A DNA stretch of 64,000 nt from Flemingiibacterium sp045636265 (GCA_045636265.1 JAZTXD010000074.1:42014-106013); one strand, 5' to 3'; counted from the stretch's first letter, positions 26,268 to 34,090 are shown. Translations and numbers: made by a program. The notes: generated from the sequence alone by a model not told the origin.

Positions 26268-26516
26268 ATGGACGAAATCAAAGAAAAAGTTGAACAGGTT
26301 GTTGCCAAATTAAAGGCAGACAAAGGACTCATGGCACAGTTCAAGAGTGAACCGATCAAGGCAATCGAGAAGCTTCTCGGAGTTGATCTTCCCGATGAAA
26401 TGGTTAGCAAAATCGTTGACGGCGTAAAGGCGAAGCTTGCTGTCGGCGATATCGCTGACAAGGTTGACGATGCCAAGGAAGCGCTCGGCGGACTGTTCTC
26501 AAAGTTTAAGAAGTAA
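26268..26516 (+). CDS. Small helical protein with a RiPP-leader-like segment
   Basis: An 82-residue protein rich in Lys, Glu, Asp and Ala, with no cysteine. Residues about 19-45 (DKGLMAQFKSEPIKAIEKLL then GVDLPDE) resemble the helix shared by Nif11 and nitrile-hydratase-type RiPP leaders (L...F...P..A....LGV.LP). The tail, GGLFSKFKK, follows a double glycine but has no Cys, Ser or Thr cluster to be a typical modified core. AAATTTGGAGGATATAGATA precedes the ATG. It lies 36 bases after the SGNH gene at the end of the ABC operon and is closed by a strong terminator. It could equally be an unrelated small structural protein. Confidence 0.7.
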   Translation: MDEIKEKVEQVVAKLKADKGLMAQFKSEPIKAIEKLLGVDLPDEMVSKIVDGVKAKLAVGDIADKVDDAKEALGGLFSKFKK

Positions 26517-26520
26517 TAGA

Positions 26521-26548
26521 AAAAGGAGCCATATGGCTCCTTTTTTGT
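26521..26548 (+). terminator. Terminator of the ABC-DUF1854-SGNH operon
   Basis: The perfect palindrome AAAAGGAGCC-ATATGGCTCC-TTTT followed by further T residues sits 4 bases past the last stop codon. Confidence 0.92.
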
Positions 26549-26681
26549 GTGGTCATAATTCACGGTTTTGTTTGAAGATCCATTTTTCGGAATTGACATT
26601 GCTCAAGCATTCGTTTGACTCAAGATAGAAATAATTGATCACAGAATTTGTTAAGTTGATACTAACAACCTATAAAACATA

Positions 26682-27533
26682 TTACTCTGAAAATAACTCT
26701 TTCAATTTATCGAATTGCTGTTCATTAAAATTCAAGTGTTCTGCCACATTATTTATGTTTTCGGATTTCTGCACAGTAATTGCATTGGGGGCGAATAAGC
26801 CTTTTATCTCGAGCATTTTATTAAGGCAAATATCCTTTACCCCTGACATGCGCCGATCGAAATCCATGTTCGAAAATGTGAAATCTTTTCCGTCTTTCAT
26901 TTCTATTGTGATTTCATATGCCCAATAATTGTGGCTTTTGGGGCTAGAAACATATTTGGTGCGAATTGTCAAATGAGAAAAATTGTCTGCGTCGTATATA
27001 TCGCTTGTTATGTTGAGAAAGTTGATTTTTTCAATGTGATTGTCCTCATATAGTGTATCGCGTCCGAATAAACCGAATGGAATCAAACAAGCAAGCACAA
27101 GCAAGACCGAACACCACAGTGCTGCCATTCGCCGGATAAACTTCTTTTTTGAAGGATTTTGCCGCAGATTATATTTTTTGCGTGAAAAAAGCGGAAAACA
27201 GTCCTCTCTGTATGGGTATTCGCCGTACTTATACTTTTTGCTTCCGAAAATAGGTTTCTTTGATTCCCAACCCGATATAAAAAGAATGAGTGCACTGATT
27301 TCAAGAAACAGCATGAAGGGAAAGACGAACAAAAAACTTGCACTACTTGTGTAAGCTACAGTACTCGGCTTATTAAACGCGATTAGATTTTTGATATCAT
27401 CAAAACAGTAAACTAATGCAAACGCACTCAAAACCGAGAATACTATACATAAAAAATATATGCTTTTATCAAGAAAAGTCAGCGGTGGACGAAGATGCTG
27501 TTTATTGTTTTTACGTTTAGCTTTTTTACCCAT
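26682..27533 (-). CDS. Membrane protein of unknown function
   Basis: A 283-residue protein with a Lys-rich start (KKAKRKNNKQ) and three likely membrane helices at about residues 22-45, 60-90 and 137-157. The C-terminal 125 residues are soluble, probably outside, and include KDGKDFTFSNMDFDRR. Not recognised. The gene is AT-richer than its neighbours and stands alone, convergent with the operon before it. GGGGGTGGAC lies ahead of the ATG. Confidence 0.65.
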   Translation of the reverse strand: MGKKAKRKNNKQHLRPPLTFLDKSIYFLCIVFSVLSAFALVYCFDDIKNLIAFNKPSTVAYTSSASFLFVFPFMLFLEISALILFISGWESKKPIFGSKKYKYGEYPYREDCFPLFSRKKYNLRQNPSKKKFIRRMAALWCSVLLVLACLIPFGLFGRDTLYEDNHIEKINFLNITSDIYDADNFSHLTIRTKYVSSPKSHNYWAYEITIEMKDGKDFTFSNMDFDRRMSGVKDICLNKMLEIKGLFAPNAITVQKSENINNVAEHLNFNEQQFDKLKELFSE

Positions 27534-27607
27534 AAGTCCACCCCCGTTTCATTTTTTACATTATACCACAATTTTGCGAATATTTCAAGCATTTCTCACG
27601 CAAATAA

Positions 27608-27636
27608 AAAAGGCAGAGGATTTTTTCTCTGCCAAT
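27608..27636 (-). terminator. Terminator of the VUT-SDR unit
   Basis: Minus strand GGCAGAG / CTCTGCC stem followed by TTTTTTATTTG, 10 bases after the SDR stop codon. Confidence 0.8.
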
Positions 27637-27645
27637 AGTGCTTTT

Positions 27646-28299
27646 TCAGTCTTTCCATATAAAGTTATAGTTTATCGACTCGCCGCCGTCAACGAGTATG
27701 TTTTGACCGGTGCAGAACGTGTTGGTTACGGTCAGGAAATATGCCCACTCGGCTATTTCCTCTGCACTTGCCCAACGTCTTAGCGGAGTTTCGTTCATTA
27801 TCTGCTCCCAGAGAACCGGGTCGCTCATTACACATTCGTTGAGCGGTGTTATAACTCCGCCGGGATCGAGGCTGTTGCAGGTAGCACCGTATTTAGCTAT
27901 ACGCATGGCGACATTCTTGGTGTAAGCGAGCACGCCGCCCTTGCTTGCGCAGTATTCTGGGAACTCCGCGCCGGTGTGAGCGCTTGCCGAGCCGATGTTC
28001 AGTACGGATTTTACCGCCGGATGTACACCGTATTTTTCGGTGATGTGAATAAGCGCCTTGAGGTTGATGTCGATGTCCGCTTCGTTTTGTGTTCCGGCGT
28101 TGTTGATAAGTATTTCCACGCCGTCAATCTGCGGCAGATGCTCTGTGTCGCGTACGTCGCACACGAAGTGGGTGTATGAGGGGTGATCTATGCCGCTGAC
28201 TTGCCTGTCTATACCGATGACGCAGTGACCGCGCTCCAAAAACAGCTCGGCTATTGCCTTGCCGATGCCCTGAGAGGTTCCCGTGATCAAAATCTTCAT
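27646..28299 (-). CDS. Short-chain dehydrogenase/reductase (SDR)
   Basis: A 217-residue classical SDR. The NAD(P)-binding glycine motif is TGTSQGIGKA (residues 7-16), followed by NNAG (about 67-70) and the catalytic pair YCASKGG (about 106-112) with an upstream Ser in NIGSAS. It ends with TGQNILVDGG. The family oxidises or reduces alcohol/ketone groups with NAD(P)H. The ATG overlaps the stop of the transporter gene by 4 bases (ATGA), so the two are translationally coupled. Substrate unknown. Confidence 0.9.
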   Translation of the reverse strand: MKILITGTSQGIGKAIAELFLERGHCVIGIDRQVSGIDHPSYTHFVCDVRDTEHLPQIDGVEILINNAGTQNEADIDINLKALIHITEKYGVHPAVKSVLNIGSASAHTGAEFPEYCASKGGVLAYTKNVAMRIAKYGATCNSLDPGGVITPLNECVMSDPVLWEQIMNETPLRRWASAEEIAEWAYFLTVTNTFCTGQNILVDGGESINYNFIWKD

Positions 28300-29030
28300 T
28301 TGCTGTTTTCCTTTTTAGTGTATTCAAAATATTCTTTGCCGATGTTATCATTCTGCCACTTTTTCGTGATTCGGTATCCGATGGGGGAGAAGAGTATCTC
28401 CATTATAAGCTCCGCAAGGGCTCCGGTGAGCGCACAAGTGGCGCATTGCAGCCAAGTCCAACAAAATCCGTCCCAAAAAATCGGCGCGAAGAAGACGAAA
28501 ACGATAACCGAGAAAATAAAATTGTCGAGAAACTGACCGATAAAGGTTGACACGTATGAGCGCATTGCAAAGGCAAGCTTTCCGTCGGGATTTTTCTTGA
28601 ACATTCTGCCGATTGCGCTGTTTAATGTGTTGTTTATAACGGCGGATGCAAGGAATGCTATCGTACTGCCGAGCAGAACGAACCATGTTCCGCCGAAAAT
28701 TGTGTCGAATGCCGAGTAATCGTTTGCACTCGAGGGGATTATACTTGCCACGAAGAAAATCAGGCAGGTAAGGAGATTTATTGTCGCGGCGTGTATGGAA
28801 ATGATTGTGGATGCCTTTGGTCCGAAATGCTTGGTGATGATATCCATGCACATAAAGGAGAGCCAGGAGATGAGTATACCACCGTCAAGTGCTATCCAGT
28901 CGAGCTGGAGCAGGGTTTTGTTCGCGAGCAGATTCATGCATACAACGCTGACTGCAAACAGTGTCACAACAGTTGCGGGAATGGATCGCAGCAATATTTT
29001 TGTTTCAGTGTATATTTTCCCGATTTTCAT
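28296..29030 (-). CDS. VUT-family transporter, likely queuosine-precursor type
   Basis: A 244-residue membrane protein with six to seven helices. Motifs SWLSFMCMDIITKHFGPKAS and LASAVINNTLNSAIGR followed by RSYVSTFIGQFLDNFIFS match the VUT/YhhQ family, whose studied members import queuosine precursors. AAAGGAGGCAAC precedes the ATG. I looked for a preQ1 riboswitch in the short leader and found no clear one, so the substrate is uncertain. It forms a two-gene unit with the SDR. Confidence 0.82.
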   Translation of the reverse strand: MKIGKIYTETKILLRSIPATVVTLFAVSVVCMNLLANKTLLQLDWIALDGGILISWLSFMCMDIITKHFGPKASTIISIHAATINLLTCLIFFVASIIPSSANDYSAFDTIFGGTWFVLLGSTIAFLASAVINNTLNSAIGRMFKKNPDGKLAFAMRSYVSTFIGQFLDNFIFSVIVFVFFAPIFWDGFCWTWLQCATCALTGALAELIMEILFSPIGYRITKKWQNDNIGKEYFEYTKKENSK

Positions 29031-29080
29031 GCCGCAAAAGTTGCCTCCTTTACAGTTTTACATTTTATCAGGTACAATGC

Positions 29081-29109
29081 ATTATACCACAACAGCGCTG
29101 ATTTGTCAA
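29081..29109 (-). promoter_or_regulatory. Consensus promoter for the VUT-SDR unit
   Basis: Minus strand TTGACA (29109-29104), 17-base spacer, TATAAT (29086-29081). The leader is only about 45 bases. Confidence 0.85.
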
Positions 29110-29120
29110 CGCAGCTGATA

Positions 29121-29158
29121 AAAAATAAAACTCCGAAAGAAGTGACTTACGGAGTTTT
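29121..29158 (-). terminator. Terminator of the small winged-helix-like gene
   Basis: Minus strand AAAACTCCG / CGGAGTTTT stem with a 14-base loop and a TATTTTTT tail, lying between the gene at 29289 and the VUT promoter. Confidence 0.75.
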
Positions 29159-29159
29159 A

Positions 29160-29285
29160 TGATGTGCCTACGATTCAGATGCACGGCTTTTTCTCGCGAG
29201 GGGAGCTCCCCCCTTGGCGATGATGTGGCGCTGACCCGTTGGCTGACGGGGGAAACCATGCTTGTAAACGAAGGCTATGTGGTCC
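29160..29285. repeat. Palindromic intergenic element
   Basis: The stretch holds GAGGGGAGCTCCCC and CCCGTTGGCTGACGGG palindromes and is GC-richer than the genes beside it. It lies between the stop codon of the gene at 29289 and that gene's terminator, so it would be transcribed as a structured 3' tail. I see no credible gene in it. Confidence 0.5.
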
Positions 29286-29288
29286 GCA

Positions 29289-29669
29289 TCAAGCATTACT
29301 CCCCTTTGCCATCTTCCTATATTGCTTTAATGCTTCTGAATATTCGATTTCGGATATCTTGAATCTACTTTCTGCGATTTCGAGGTACTCTTTCTTTGAA
29401 AGTTTATTATATATTTTTTCATAGTTACGAATAATGAATTTTTGGGGAAAGAATTTTACTGCTTCGGATGAAAGCGAGAATTTGTTGTTTGATAATTGCA
29501 CAAGACCGCTTTTTTGCAGTTTTTCTAAAGCGGCACCCAATTCGTCAAATGTGAGAATTATCCGCTCATAAAAGTCGATGATTGCGATCCATTTAACAAG
29601 ATTAATTTGATTGTGTTCATATATTACTGATAATACAAGGCTATCTATTTCATTAAAAGAAATTGCCAT
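29289..29669 (-). CDS. Small protein, possibly winged-helix
   Basis: A 126-residue protein: SFNEIDSLVLSVIYEHNQIN, then FDELGAALEKLQKSGLVQLSNNKFSLS, then KISEIEYSEALKQYRKM. The middle reads as a winged-helix module (helix, helix, short wing), as in small regulators or antitoxin-like proteins. No partner gene lies next to it. The start at 29669 has GGGGG 7 bases upstream; the ATG at 29675 is too close to it. AT-rich. Family not recognised. Confidence 0.6.
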   Translation of the reverse strand: MAISFNEIDSLVLSVIYEHNQINLVKWIAIIDFYERIILTFDELGAALEKLQKSGLVQLSNNKFSLSSEAVKFFPQKFIIRNYEKIYNKLSKKEYLEIAESRFKISEIEYSEALKQYRKMAKGSNA

Positions 29670-29840
29670 ATTCATACCCCCTTTTGCTTTATTATATTAT
29701 TATATCATAAATGTATAAACATTTCAACCGTTTCGTAATTTCGAATCAGGATACAGAAGCAGAAGAATGAAATCGTAGCTATGCCGTGATTAAATCCTCA
29801 GCCTACGGCTAAATGATGCTTTGTCCTGCGGATATAAATG

Positions 29841-29870
29841 AAAAATCCGATGCGAAAGCATCGGATTTTT
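29841..29870 (-). terminator. Terminator of tRNA-Gln
   Basis: A perfect 13-bp stem AAAAATCCGATGC / GCATCGGATTTTT with a GAAA-type loop, directly abutting the encoded CCA. Confidence 0.9.
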
Positions 29871-29946
29871 GGCAGGGATAGTTGGACTCGAACCAACGCG
29901 TGCAGGAGTCAAAGTCCTGTGCCTTTACCGACTTGGCTATATCCCT
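29870..29946 (-). tRNA. tRNA-Gln (anticodon TTG), CCA encoded
   Basis: On the minus strand acceptor AGGGATA pairs with TATCCCT, discriminator G and encoded CCA follow. The anticodon loop CTTTGAC gives TTG. The T arm is GTTGG-TTCGAGT-CCAAC. Confidence 0.93.
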
Positions 29947-29958
29947 TTGTACCATGAT

Positions 29959-29987
29959 ATTATATCATGTGCGCTGGAGTTTGTCAA
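29959..29987 (-). promoter_or_regulatory. Consensus promoter for tRNA-Gln
   Basis: Minus strand TTGACA (29987-29982), 17-base spacer, TATAAT (29964-29959), 13 bases before the tRNA. Confidence 0.85.
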
Positions 29988-30042
29988 TAGTCATTTTCAA
30001 AAAATACCAACGGGTGAAAATGTAAACTTTTATTTTTGTGTG

Positions 30043-30072
30043 TTGACGGATAGCACTCCATTGGTGTATAAT
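30043..30072 (+). promoter_or_regulatory. Promoter for corA
   Basis: TTGACG (30043-30048), 18-base spacer, TATAAT (30067-30072). Confidence 0.7.
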
Positions 30073-30109
30073 GTATCTGTATTAAAAATTCGTTCGGGAG
30101 GTGTTCGTT

Positions 30110-31048
30110 ATGATAAAATACTATATCGAAGACAATCACAATATTGAAGAGCGTCTGGTTCCCGAACCGGGCAGTTGGGTATCACTTATCGATCCTACTG
30201 CAGATGAAATACGCGACACTGCGGCAAACTTCGACATTCCGCCAGAAGCTGTTCGCGCGGCACTCGACCTCGACGAGCGTTCGCGTGTTGAGGTGGATGA
30301 CAACTACAAAATGATACTTGTCAATATTCCTACTCGCGAAGAGGATACCGAGAGAGAACTTTACACCACAATCCCTCTCGCAATTATACTTACAGGCGGA
30401 TGTGTTGTAACCGTTTGCTCGAAGGATACTCACGTCCTGCGAGGATTTGCCAACGGAACCGAACGAGATTTTCATCCCGGAAAGCAGTCACGCTTTGTTT
30501 TTCAGATACTCTATGCAATAGCGCGCAGATTCCTGATATATCTGCGACTCATAGAGAAAAAGTCTGACAGCACCGAGCTTGAGTTCGGCAAAGGACAAAA
30601 GAATAAGCAGTTGCTCGAGATAATGAAGCTCGAAAAGTCGCTGGTTTACTTCACAGTTGGACTCCGTTCAAACGAGGCGGTGCTCGAAAAGCTTGTGCGC
30701 ACTGATTTCGTGAAGAAATATGAAGAGGATGCCGAACTTCTCGAAGACATAATAGTCGAAAACAAGCAGGCAATCGAGATGGCGAAAATAAACACGGATA
30801 TTCTCGAGAGTATGTCAAACACTTTCGAATCTGTCATTTCTAACAATCTGAACGTTGCTATGAAGGTGCTTGCTATAATCACTGTTGTTATGGCGATCCC
30901 GACGATGGTTTTCTCCGCTTACGGTATGAATGTAGCGAACATGCCGCTCGCTTCAAATCCGTGGGGATTCCCGATAATCATCGGCAGCTCACTTCTTGCG
31001 AGCCTTGTTGCCATGATTGTAATACTTCGAATCAAGCTGTTCAAGTAA
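30110..31048 (+). CDS. corA: CorA-type divalent cation transporter
   Basis: A 312-residue member of the CorA Mg2+/Co2+ channel family. A long cytoplasmic N-terminal domain is followed by two membrane helices at the end and the family's YGMN motif (about residues 268-271) between them. The loop after GMN reads VANMPLASNPWGF, shorter and less acidic than in canonical CorA, as in the Firmicutes subgroup. GGGAGGTG supports the start at 30110 over a GTG 9 bases earlier. Monocistronic, closed by a terminator shared with the convergent Dabb gene. Confidence 0.9.
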   Translation: MIKYYIEDNHNIEERLVPEPGSWVSLIDPTADEIRDTAANFDIPPEAVRAALDLDERSRVEVDDNYKMILVNIPTREEDTERELYTTIPLAIILTGGCVVTVCSKDTHVLRGFANGTERDFHPGKQSRFVFQILYAIARRFLIYLRLIEKKSDSTELEFGKGQKNKQLLEIMKLEKSLVYFTVGLRSNEAVLEKLVRTDFVKKYEEDAELLEDIIVENKQAIEMAKINTDILESMSNTFESVISNNLNVAMKVLAIITVVMAIPTMVFSAYGMNVANMPLASNPWGFPIIIGSSLLASLVAMIVILRIKLFK

Positions 31049-31051
31049 AAC

Positions 31052-31087
31052 AAAGAGCCGTACGCTTTTCTGGCGTTGCGGCTCTTT
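31052..31087. terminator. Bidirectional terminator between corA and the Dabb gene
   Basis: Stem AAAGAGCCG / CGGCTCTTT with inner ACGC/GGCGT pairing and a TTTTTG tail. Confidence 0.85.
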
Positions 31088-31096
31088 TTGTTGGGG

Positions 31097-31387
31097 TCAT
31101 ATTTCAAAATCTACCGCTACGCTTGATGCGGTAACTGCGTGCATGTGCTTTTTTACAACACTGCAGTGGTACTCATCCTTCTGATATGCGTCAAGGGATG
31201 CACGGTCGTCGAGGGTAACTGCGAGGTATACGTCATATGAACGCGCAGAATGGAGAAAATCTGTGCCGACCTCGATGTCGCGAAGCATGGGAACGTTTGT
31301 GCGCATGGAGAGGAGAACCTCCTTACATTTAAGGCAAGCCTCTTCGGTGGGTTCGGCGAGTTTAAAGCAAACTATGTGTTTTATCAT
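31097..31387 (-). CDS. Dabb (stress-responsive A/B barrel) domain protein
   Basis: A 96-residue protein starting MIKHIVCFKL, with MLRDIEVGTDF, SYDVYLAVTLDDRASLDAYQ and H near VVKKHMHA. This is the ferredoxin-like dimeric A/B barrel pattern. Such proteins include small cyclases and monooxygenase-like enzymes, but most are uncharacterised. AAAGGAACACACA precedes the ATG. Confidence 0.88.
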   Translation of the reverse strand: MIKHIVCFKLAEPTEEACLKCKEVLLSMRTNVPMLRDIEVGTDFLHSARSYDVYLAVTLDDRASLDAYQKDEYHCSVVKKHMHAVTASSVAVDFEI

Positions 31388-31476
31388 TGTGTGTTCCTTT
31401 CTTGCTGTATATTTGTGTATATTATACCACCGAAAGCATCAAAAATCAAGTATTTGTGAAAAATCCCCGTCCGGTA

Positions 31477-31505
31477 TTGACAAAATATAAAAACAATGGT
31501 ATCAT
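31477..31505 (+). promoter_or_regulatory. Promoter for the DUF1292 gene
   Basis: TTGACA (31477-31482), 17-base spacer, TATCAT (31500-31505). Confidence 0.7.
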
Positions 31506-31538
31506 ATTAGTGAAATAAATACTTGAAAGGAAAGTATC

Positions 31539-31838
31539 ATGGCAGAAGAATTTTTCGAAACAGAAGATATATACACTCTTACAGACGAAGACGGCACTGA
31601 GCTGACCTTCAAATTCCTGGCGAAGGCTGAGGTTGAGGGCGTTGAGTACCTCGCGCTCATTCCCGAGCAGGACAATGAGGCTGAGGAATACGTTATCTTA
31701 AAGTGTGAGGTTGACGAAAACGGCGAACAGCTTCTCGTTACAATCGACGACGATGAGGAGTTCGACCGCATTGCCGACATTTTCGAGGACAGCCTCTTTG
31801 ACGAGGTTGATTACGACGGCGGCGAAGAAGGAAAGTAA
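31539..31838 (+). CDS. DUF1292-family acidic protein
   Basis: A 99-residue, very acidic protein. The core IYTLTDEDGTELTFKFLAKA, EVEGVEYLALIPE and EEYVILKCEVDENGEQLLVTIDDDEEFDRI is the DUF1292 (YrzB-like) pattern. In many Firmicutes it is encoded beside mltG and ruvX-like genes, but here mltG lies 18 kb away. Its function is unknown. GAAAGGAAAGTATC precedes the ATG and a strong terminator follows. Confidence 0.88.
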   Translation: MAEEFFETEDIYTLTDEDGTELTFKFLAKAEVEGVEYLALIPEQDNEAEEYVILKCEVDENGEQLLVTIDDDEEFDRIADIFEDSLFDEVDYDGGEEGK

Positions 31839-31852
31839 TTGCGAAAAGTGAC

Positions 31853-31894
31853 AAAACGGGACAAACGGGGCATTTAATGTCCCGTTTTCTTTTT
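31853..31894 (+). terminator. Terminator after the DUF1292 gene
   Basis: AAACGGGGCAT-TTA-ATGTCCCGTTT hairpin (31863-31887, one G-U) followed by TCTTTTTTTG. Confidence 0.9.
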
Positions 31895-31925
31895 TTGAAA
31901 AAGTATAATTCTTTATAAAAAACAC

Positions 31926-31954
31926 TTGTATTTTTCGCAGAAATGTGGTATACT
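31926..31954 (+). promoter_or_regulatory. Promoter of the 6S-like RNA
   Basis: TTGTAT (31926-31931), 17-base spacer, TATACT (31949-31954). It predicts transcription from about 31961, some 70 bases before the folded RNA core. Confidence 0.65.
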
Positions 31955-32030
31955 TAAATCAGAGTAAAAGACATCCCGCAAAGACGCGGATGACTGTACG
32001 CAAAACATCCTGCTTAGTGCGTGATGATGC

Positions 32031-32235
32031 GAGTATATAAACCCACGAAGAATTAAATGGAGCCCGGACTTCGCCTGATGGGAATGCAGGCCTCCCGACC
32101 GTTCCTGATTTGTGAAGCGCATGCGCTTCTGCACGAACGACTCGGACGTTGGAAGCACAAAACAGACGAGAGGGCACCTACCTTGCACATGCAGGGTTTT
32201 CTTATCTCGTATCACACGGCTCGGTGGGATTTTGT
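32031..32235 (+). ncRNA. ssrS: Structured RNA, probably 6S RNA
   Basis: A 205-base non-coding stretch that folds as a closed rod. Closing stem: CCCAC (32042-32046) with GTGGG (32224-32228). Terminal arm: CCGAC (32095-32099) with GTTGG (32148-32152), capped by the perfect GAAGCGCATGCGCTTC hairpin (32114-32129). A 3' side hairpin: ACGAGA/TCTCGT (32166-32171, 32205-32210) around CCTTGCA/TGCAGGG. The GGGCACCTACCTTG stretch and the order of elements resemble the 3' half of 6S RNA, which binds sigma-A RNA polymerase. The 70 bases from the promoter (31961-32030) hold two extra hairpins and could be a processed leader. A different structured RNA is possible. Confidence 0.5.
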
Positions 32236-32265
32236 TATATATTTTCTTTGGAAAAAAGAGGAATT

Positions 32266-33672
32266 ATGAAACAGAAAAACAACGCTAAAAAGAACGATAT
32301 CGCAAAGATAACCATAACTGATATAAATAATCTCGGATGCGGCGTCGGACGTTTGGATGGCGTTGTTACTTTTGTGTCCGGCGCATGTACCGGGGACGAA
32401 CTTGAGGTGAAGATCATCAAGGTCGCGTCCGATTATAACGTGGGCAAGATCGAGAAGATAATCAAGCCCTCGCCGTACCGTATCGATCCCGGATGCGTGA
32501 GCGCGAAGCGCTGCGGCGGATGCGTTTACAGATATATTACATATGAGCACGAGCTGGAACTTAAGCGCTCACGTGTAGAGGCTGCGATGAAAAAAGCAGG
32601 GCTGTCGCTTGACACTCAGCCGGTTATGACTACCGGTGAGCTTGACGGATACCGCAACAAGGCACAGTATCCCGTCGGAAGCGTAAAGCTTGGCAAGGGC
32701 AAGGACACAGCCGTTCGTACTGCGATAGGCTTCTACGCTGAAAAGTCGCATGATATTATCCCGTGCGTGTGCGAGGACGGCTCATGTCGCTTACAGCCGG
32801 AGATCTTCGGAGAGATTGCGGATTTCGTTCGCATTTGGATGGACGAAAACAAGCTGTCGGCTTATGATGAAGAAACGGGACGCGGTGTTATGCGTCATCT
32901 TTATCTGCGCCGCTCGGAAACCGCGAGCAAGGTTATGGTGTGCCTTGTTATTAACGAGAAAAACAAGAAAATCGAACAATTGACACACGCACTTTGCGAG
33001 AGATTTTCGGATATTGCAAGTGTGTGGGAGAATATTAACAACAAAAACACAAACGTCGTGCTCGGACGCGACTACCGTTTGCTTTTCGGCGAGGAAAAGC
33101 TCGTTGACAAGCTTTGTGAGCGCACGTTTGAAATATCGCCGCAGTCGTTCTGGCAGGTTAATCGCAAGGCGGCGGAAATGTTGTATAAAAAGGCAGCAGA
33201 ACTTGCCGATATCAAGCCGGGCGAGAGAGTTCTCGATCTGTTCTGCGGTATAGGTACTGTGGGAATGTCCGTATGCACACCCGATGCGAAGCTGTACGGA
33301 ATTGAGATAGTCCCAGAGGCGGTTGAAAACGCAAGGCGCAATGCCGAGATAAACGGCTTTGACAATGCGGAATTTGTATGCGCCGATGCCGCTGATCCTG
33401 CGGATTTTGACAGTCACCTTTCGCGTATTGCAGAAGGTGGACTTGATGCGGTAATACTTGACCCACCACGAAAGGGATGCGCACCGGAGCTGCTCGCACG
33501 GCTGTCCGAGCTTGCGCCAAAGCGGATTGTGTACATCTCCTGCAACCCCGACACGCTCGCGAGAGATATTGCGCTTTTGTCAGGGGCGTACACCTGTGAG
33601 AGGGTGACGCCGGTTGATATGTTCCCACGAACCGGGCACTGTGAGTGCGTGTGTGTATTGACTGTAAAATAG
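32266..33672 (+). CDS. rlmD: 23S rRNA (uracil-C5)-methyltransferase, RlmD/RumA type
   Basis: A 468-residue TrmA-family enzyme that methylates uracil C5 in 23S rRNA using SAM. A TRAM domain lies at about residues 10-65. Iron-sulfur cysteines appear as CVSAKRCGGCVYR (about 78-90). The catalytic domain has QSFWQVN, the SAM site DLFCGIGTVGMS, VILDPPRKGC and the catalytic Cys in YISCNPDTLARD. The start at 32266 has AAGAGGAATT; an earlier in-frame ATG lies inside the structured RNA and is rejected. The target position (U1939 or another) cannot be fixed from sequence. Confidence 0.93.
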   Translation: MKQKNNAKKNDIAKITITDINNLGCGVGRLDGVVTFVSGACTGDELEVKIIKVASDYNVGKIEKIIKPSPYRIDPGCVSAKRCGGCVYRYITYEHELELKRSRVEAAMKKAGLSLDTQPVMTTGELDGYRNKAQYPVGSVKLGKGKDTAVRTAIGFYAEKSHDIIPCVCEDGSCRLQPEIFGEIADFVRIWMDENKLSAYDEETGRGVMRHLYLRRSETASKVMVCLVINEKNKKIEQLTHALCERFSDIASVWENINNKNTNVVLGRDYRLLFGEEKLVDKLCERTFEISPQSFWQVNRKAAEMLYKKAAELADIKPGERVLDLFCGIGTVGMSVCTPDAKLYGIEIVPEAVENARRNAEINGFDNAEFVCADAADPADFDSHLSRIAEGGLDAVILDPPRKGCAPELLARLSELAPKRIVYISCNPDTLARDIALLSGAYTCERVTPVDMFPRTGHCECVCVLTVK

Positions 33673-33714
33673 TTCTGTTTCAATCGAATTTATCGCAAGT
33701 TCCGAGGTGATTAA

Positions 33715-33987
33715 ATGTTTCCGTCAGAATTAGACGGTGCTGTAGTTTTATTCTATACGCCAAAAGGCGATTACGGCACAATTAAGTACACAAACGGAGA
33801 GATTGCCGATTATTACCGCTATTTTGCGATTTGCAAGTATGCGAACGATGACAACTGCTATTTGTTTTGCTGCAATGAAAATTATGATGTGGTGAGCGAC
33901 TGGCTGGAAGATTGTATTGATGACTGTATGACTGCTGCGGCTTCACTTTATAAGGGGAATTTGATTTGGCAGAAAATGTCTAAATAG
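33715..33987 (+). CDS. Hypothetical protein
   Basis: A 90-residue protein, FPSELDGAVVLFYTPKGDYG at the start and CNENYDVVSDWLEDCIDDCM with several cysteines near the end. It resembles small conserved proteins that accompany toxins or immunity genes in Firmicutes only in a general way; I cannot assign a family. CGAGGTGATTAA precedes the ATG. AT-richer than the genes before it. Confidence 0.65.
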   Translation: MFPSELDGAVVLFYTPKGDYGTIKYTNGEIADYYRYFAICKYANDDNCYLFCCNENYDVVSDWLEDCIDDCMTAAASLYKGNLIWQKMSK

Positions 33988-34090
33988 CTTGGAAACAAGC
34001 GTACAGATTATCCGCAAAACTACATGGCGTGTGGTACTGTTATTTTACCGAATATAACAAAATTCACTATTAGGAGAACATAGTTTTAAA

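Noticed and set aside
29031..29080. A preQ1 riboswitch ahead of the VUT transporter
   Set aside because: The leader is about 45 bases and lacks the paired CCUC/GAGG-type stem and A-rich tail of preQ1-I; no support.
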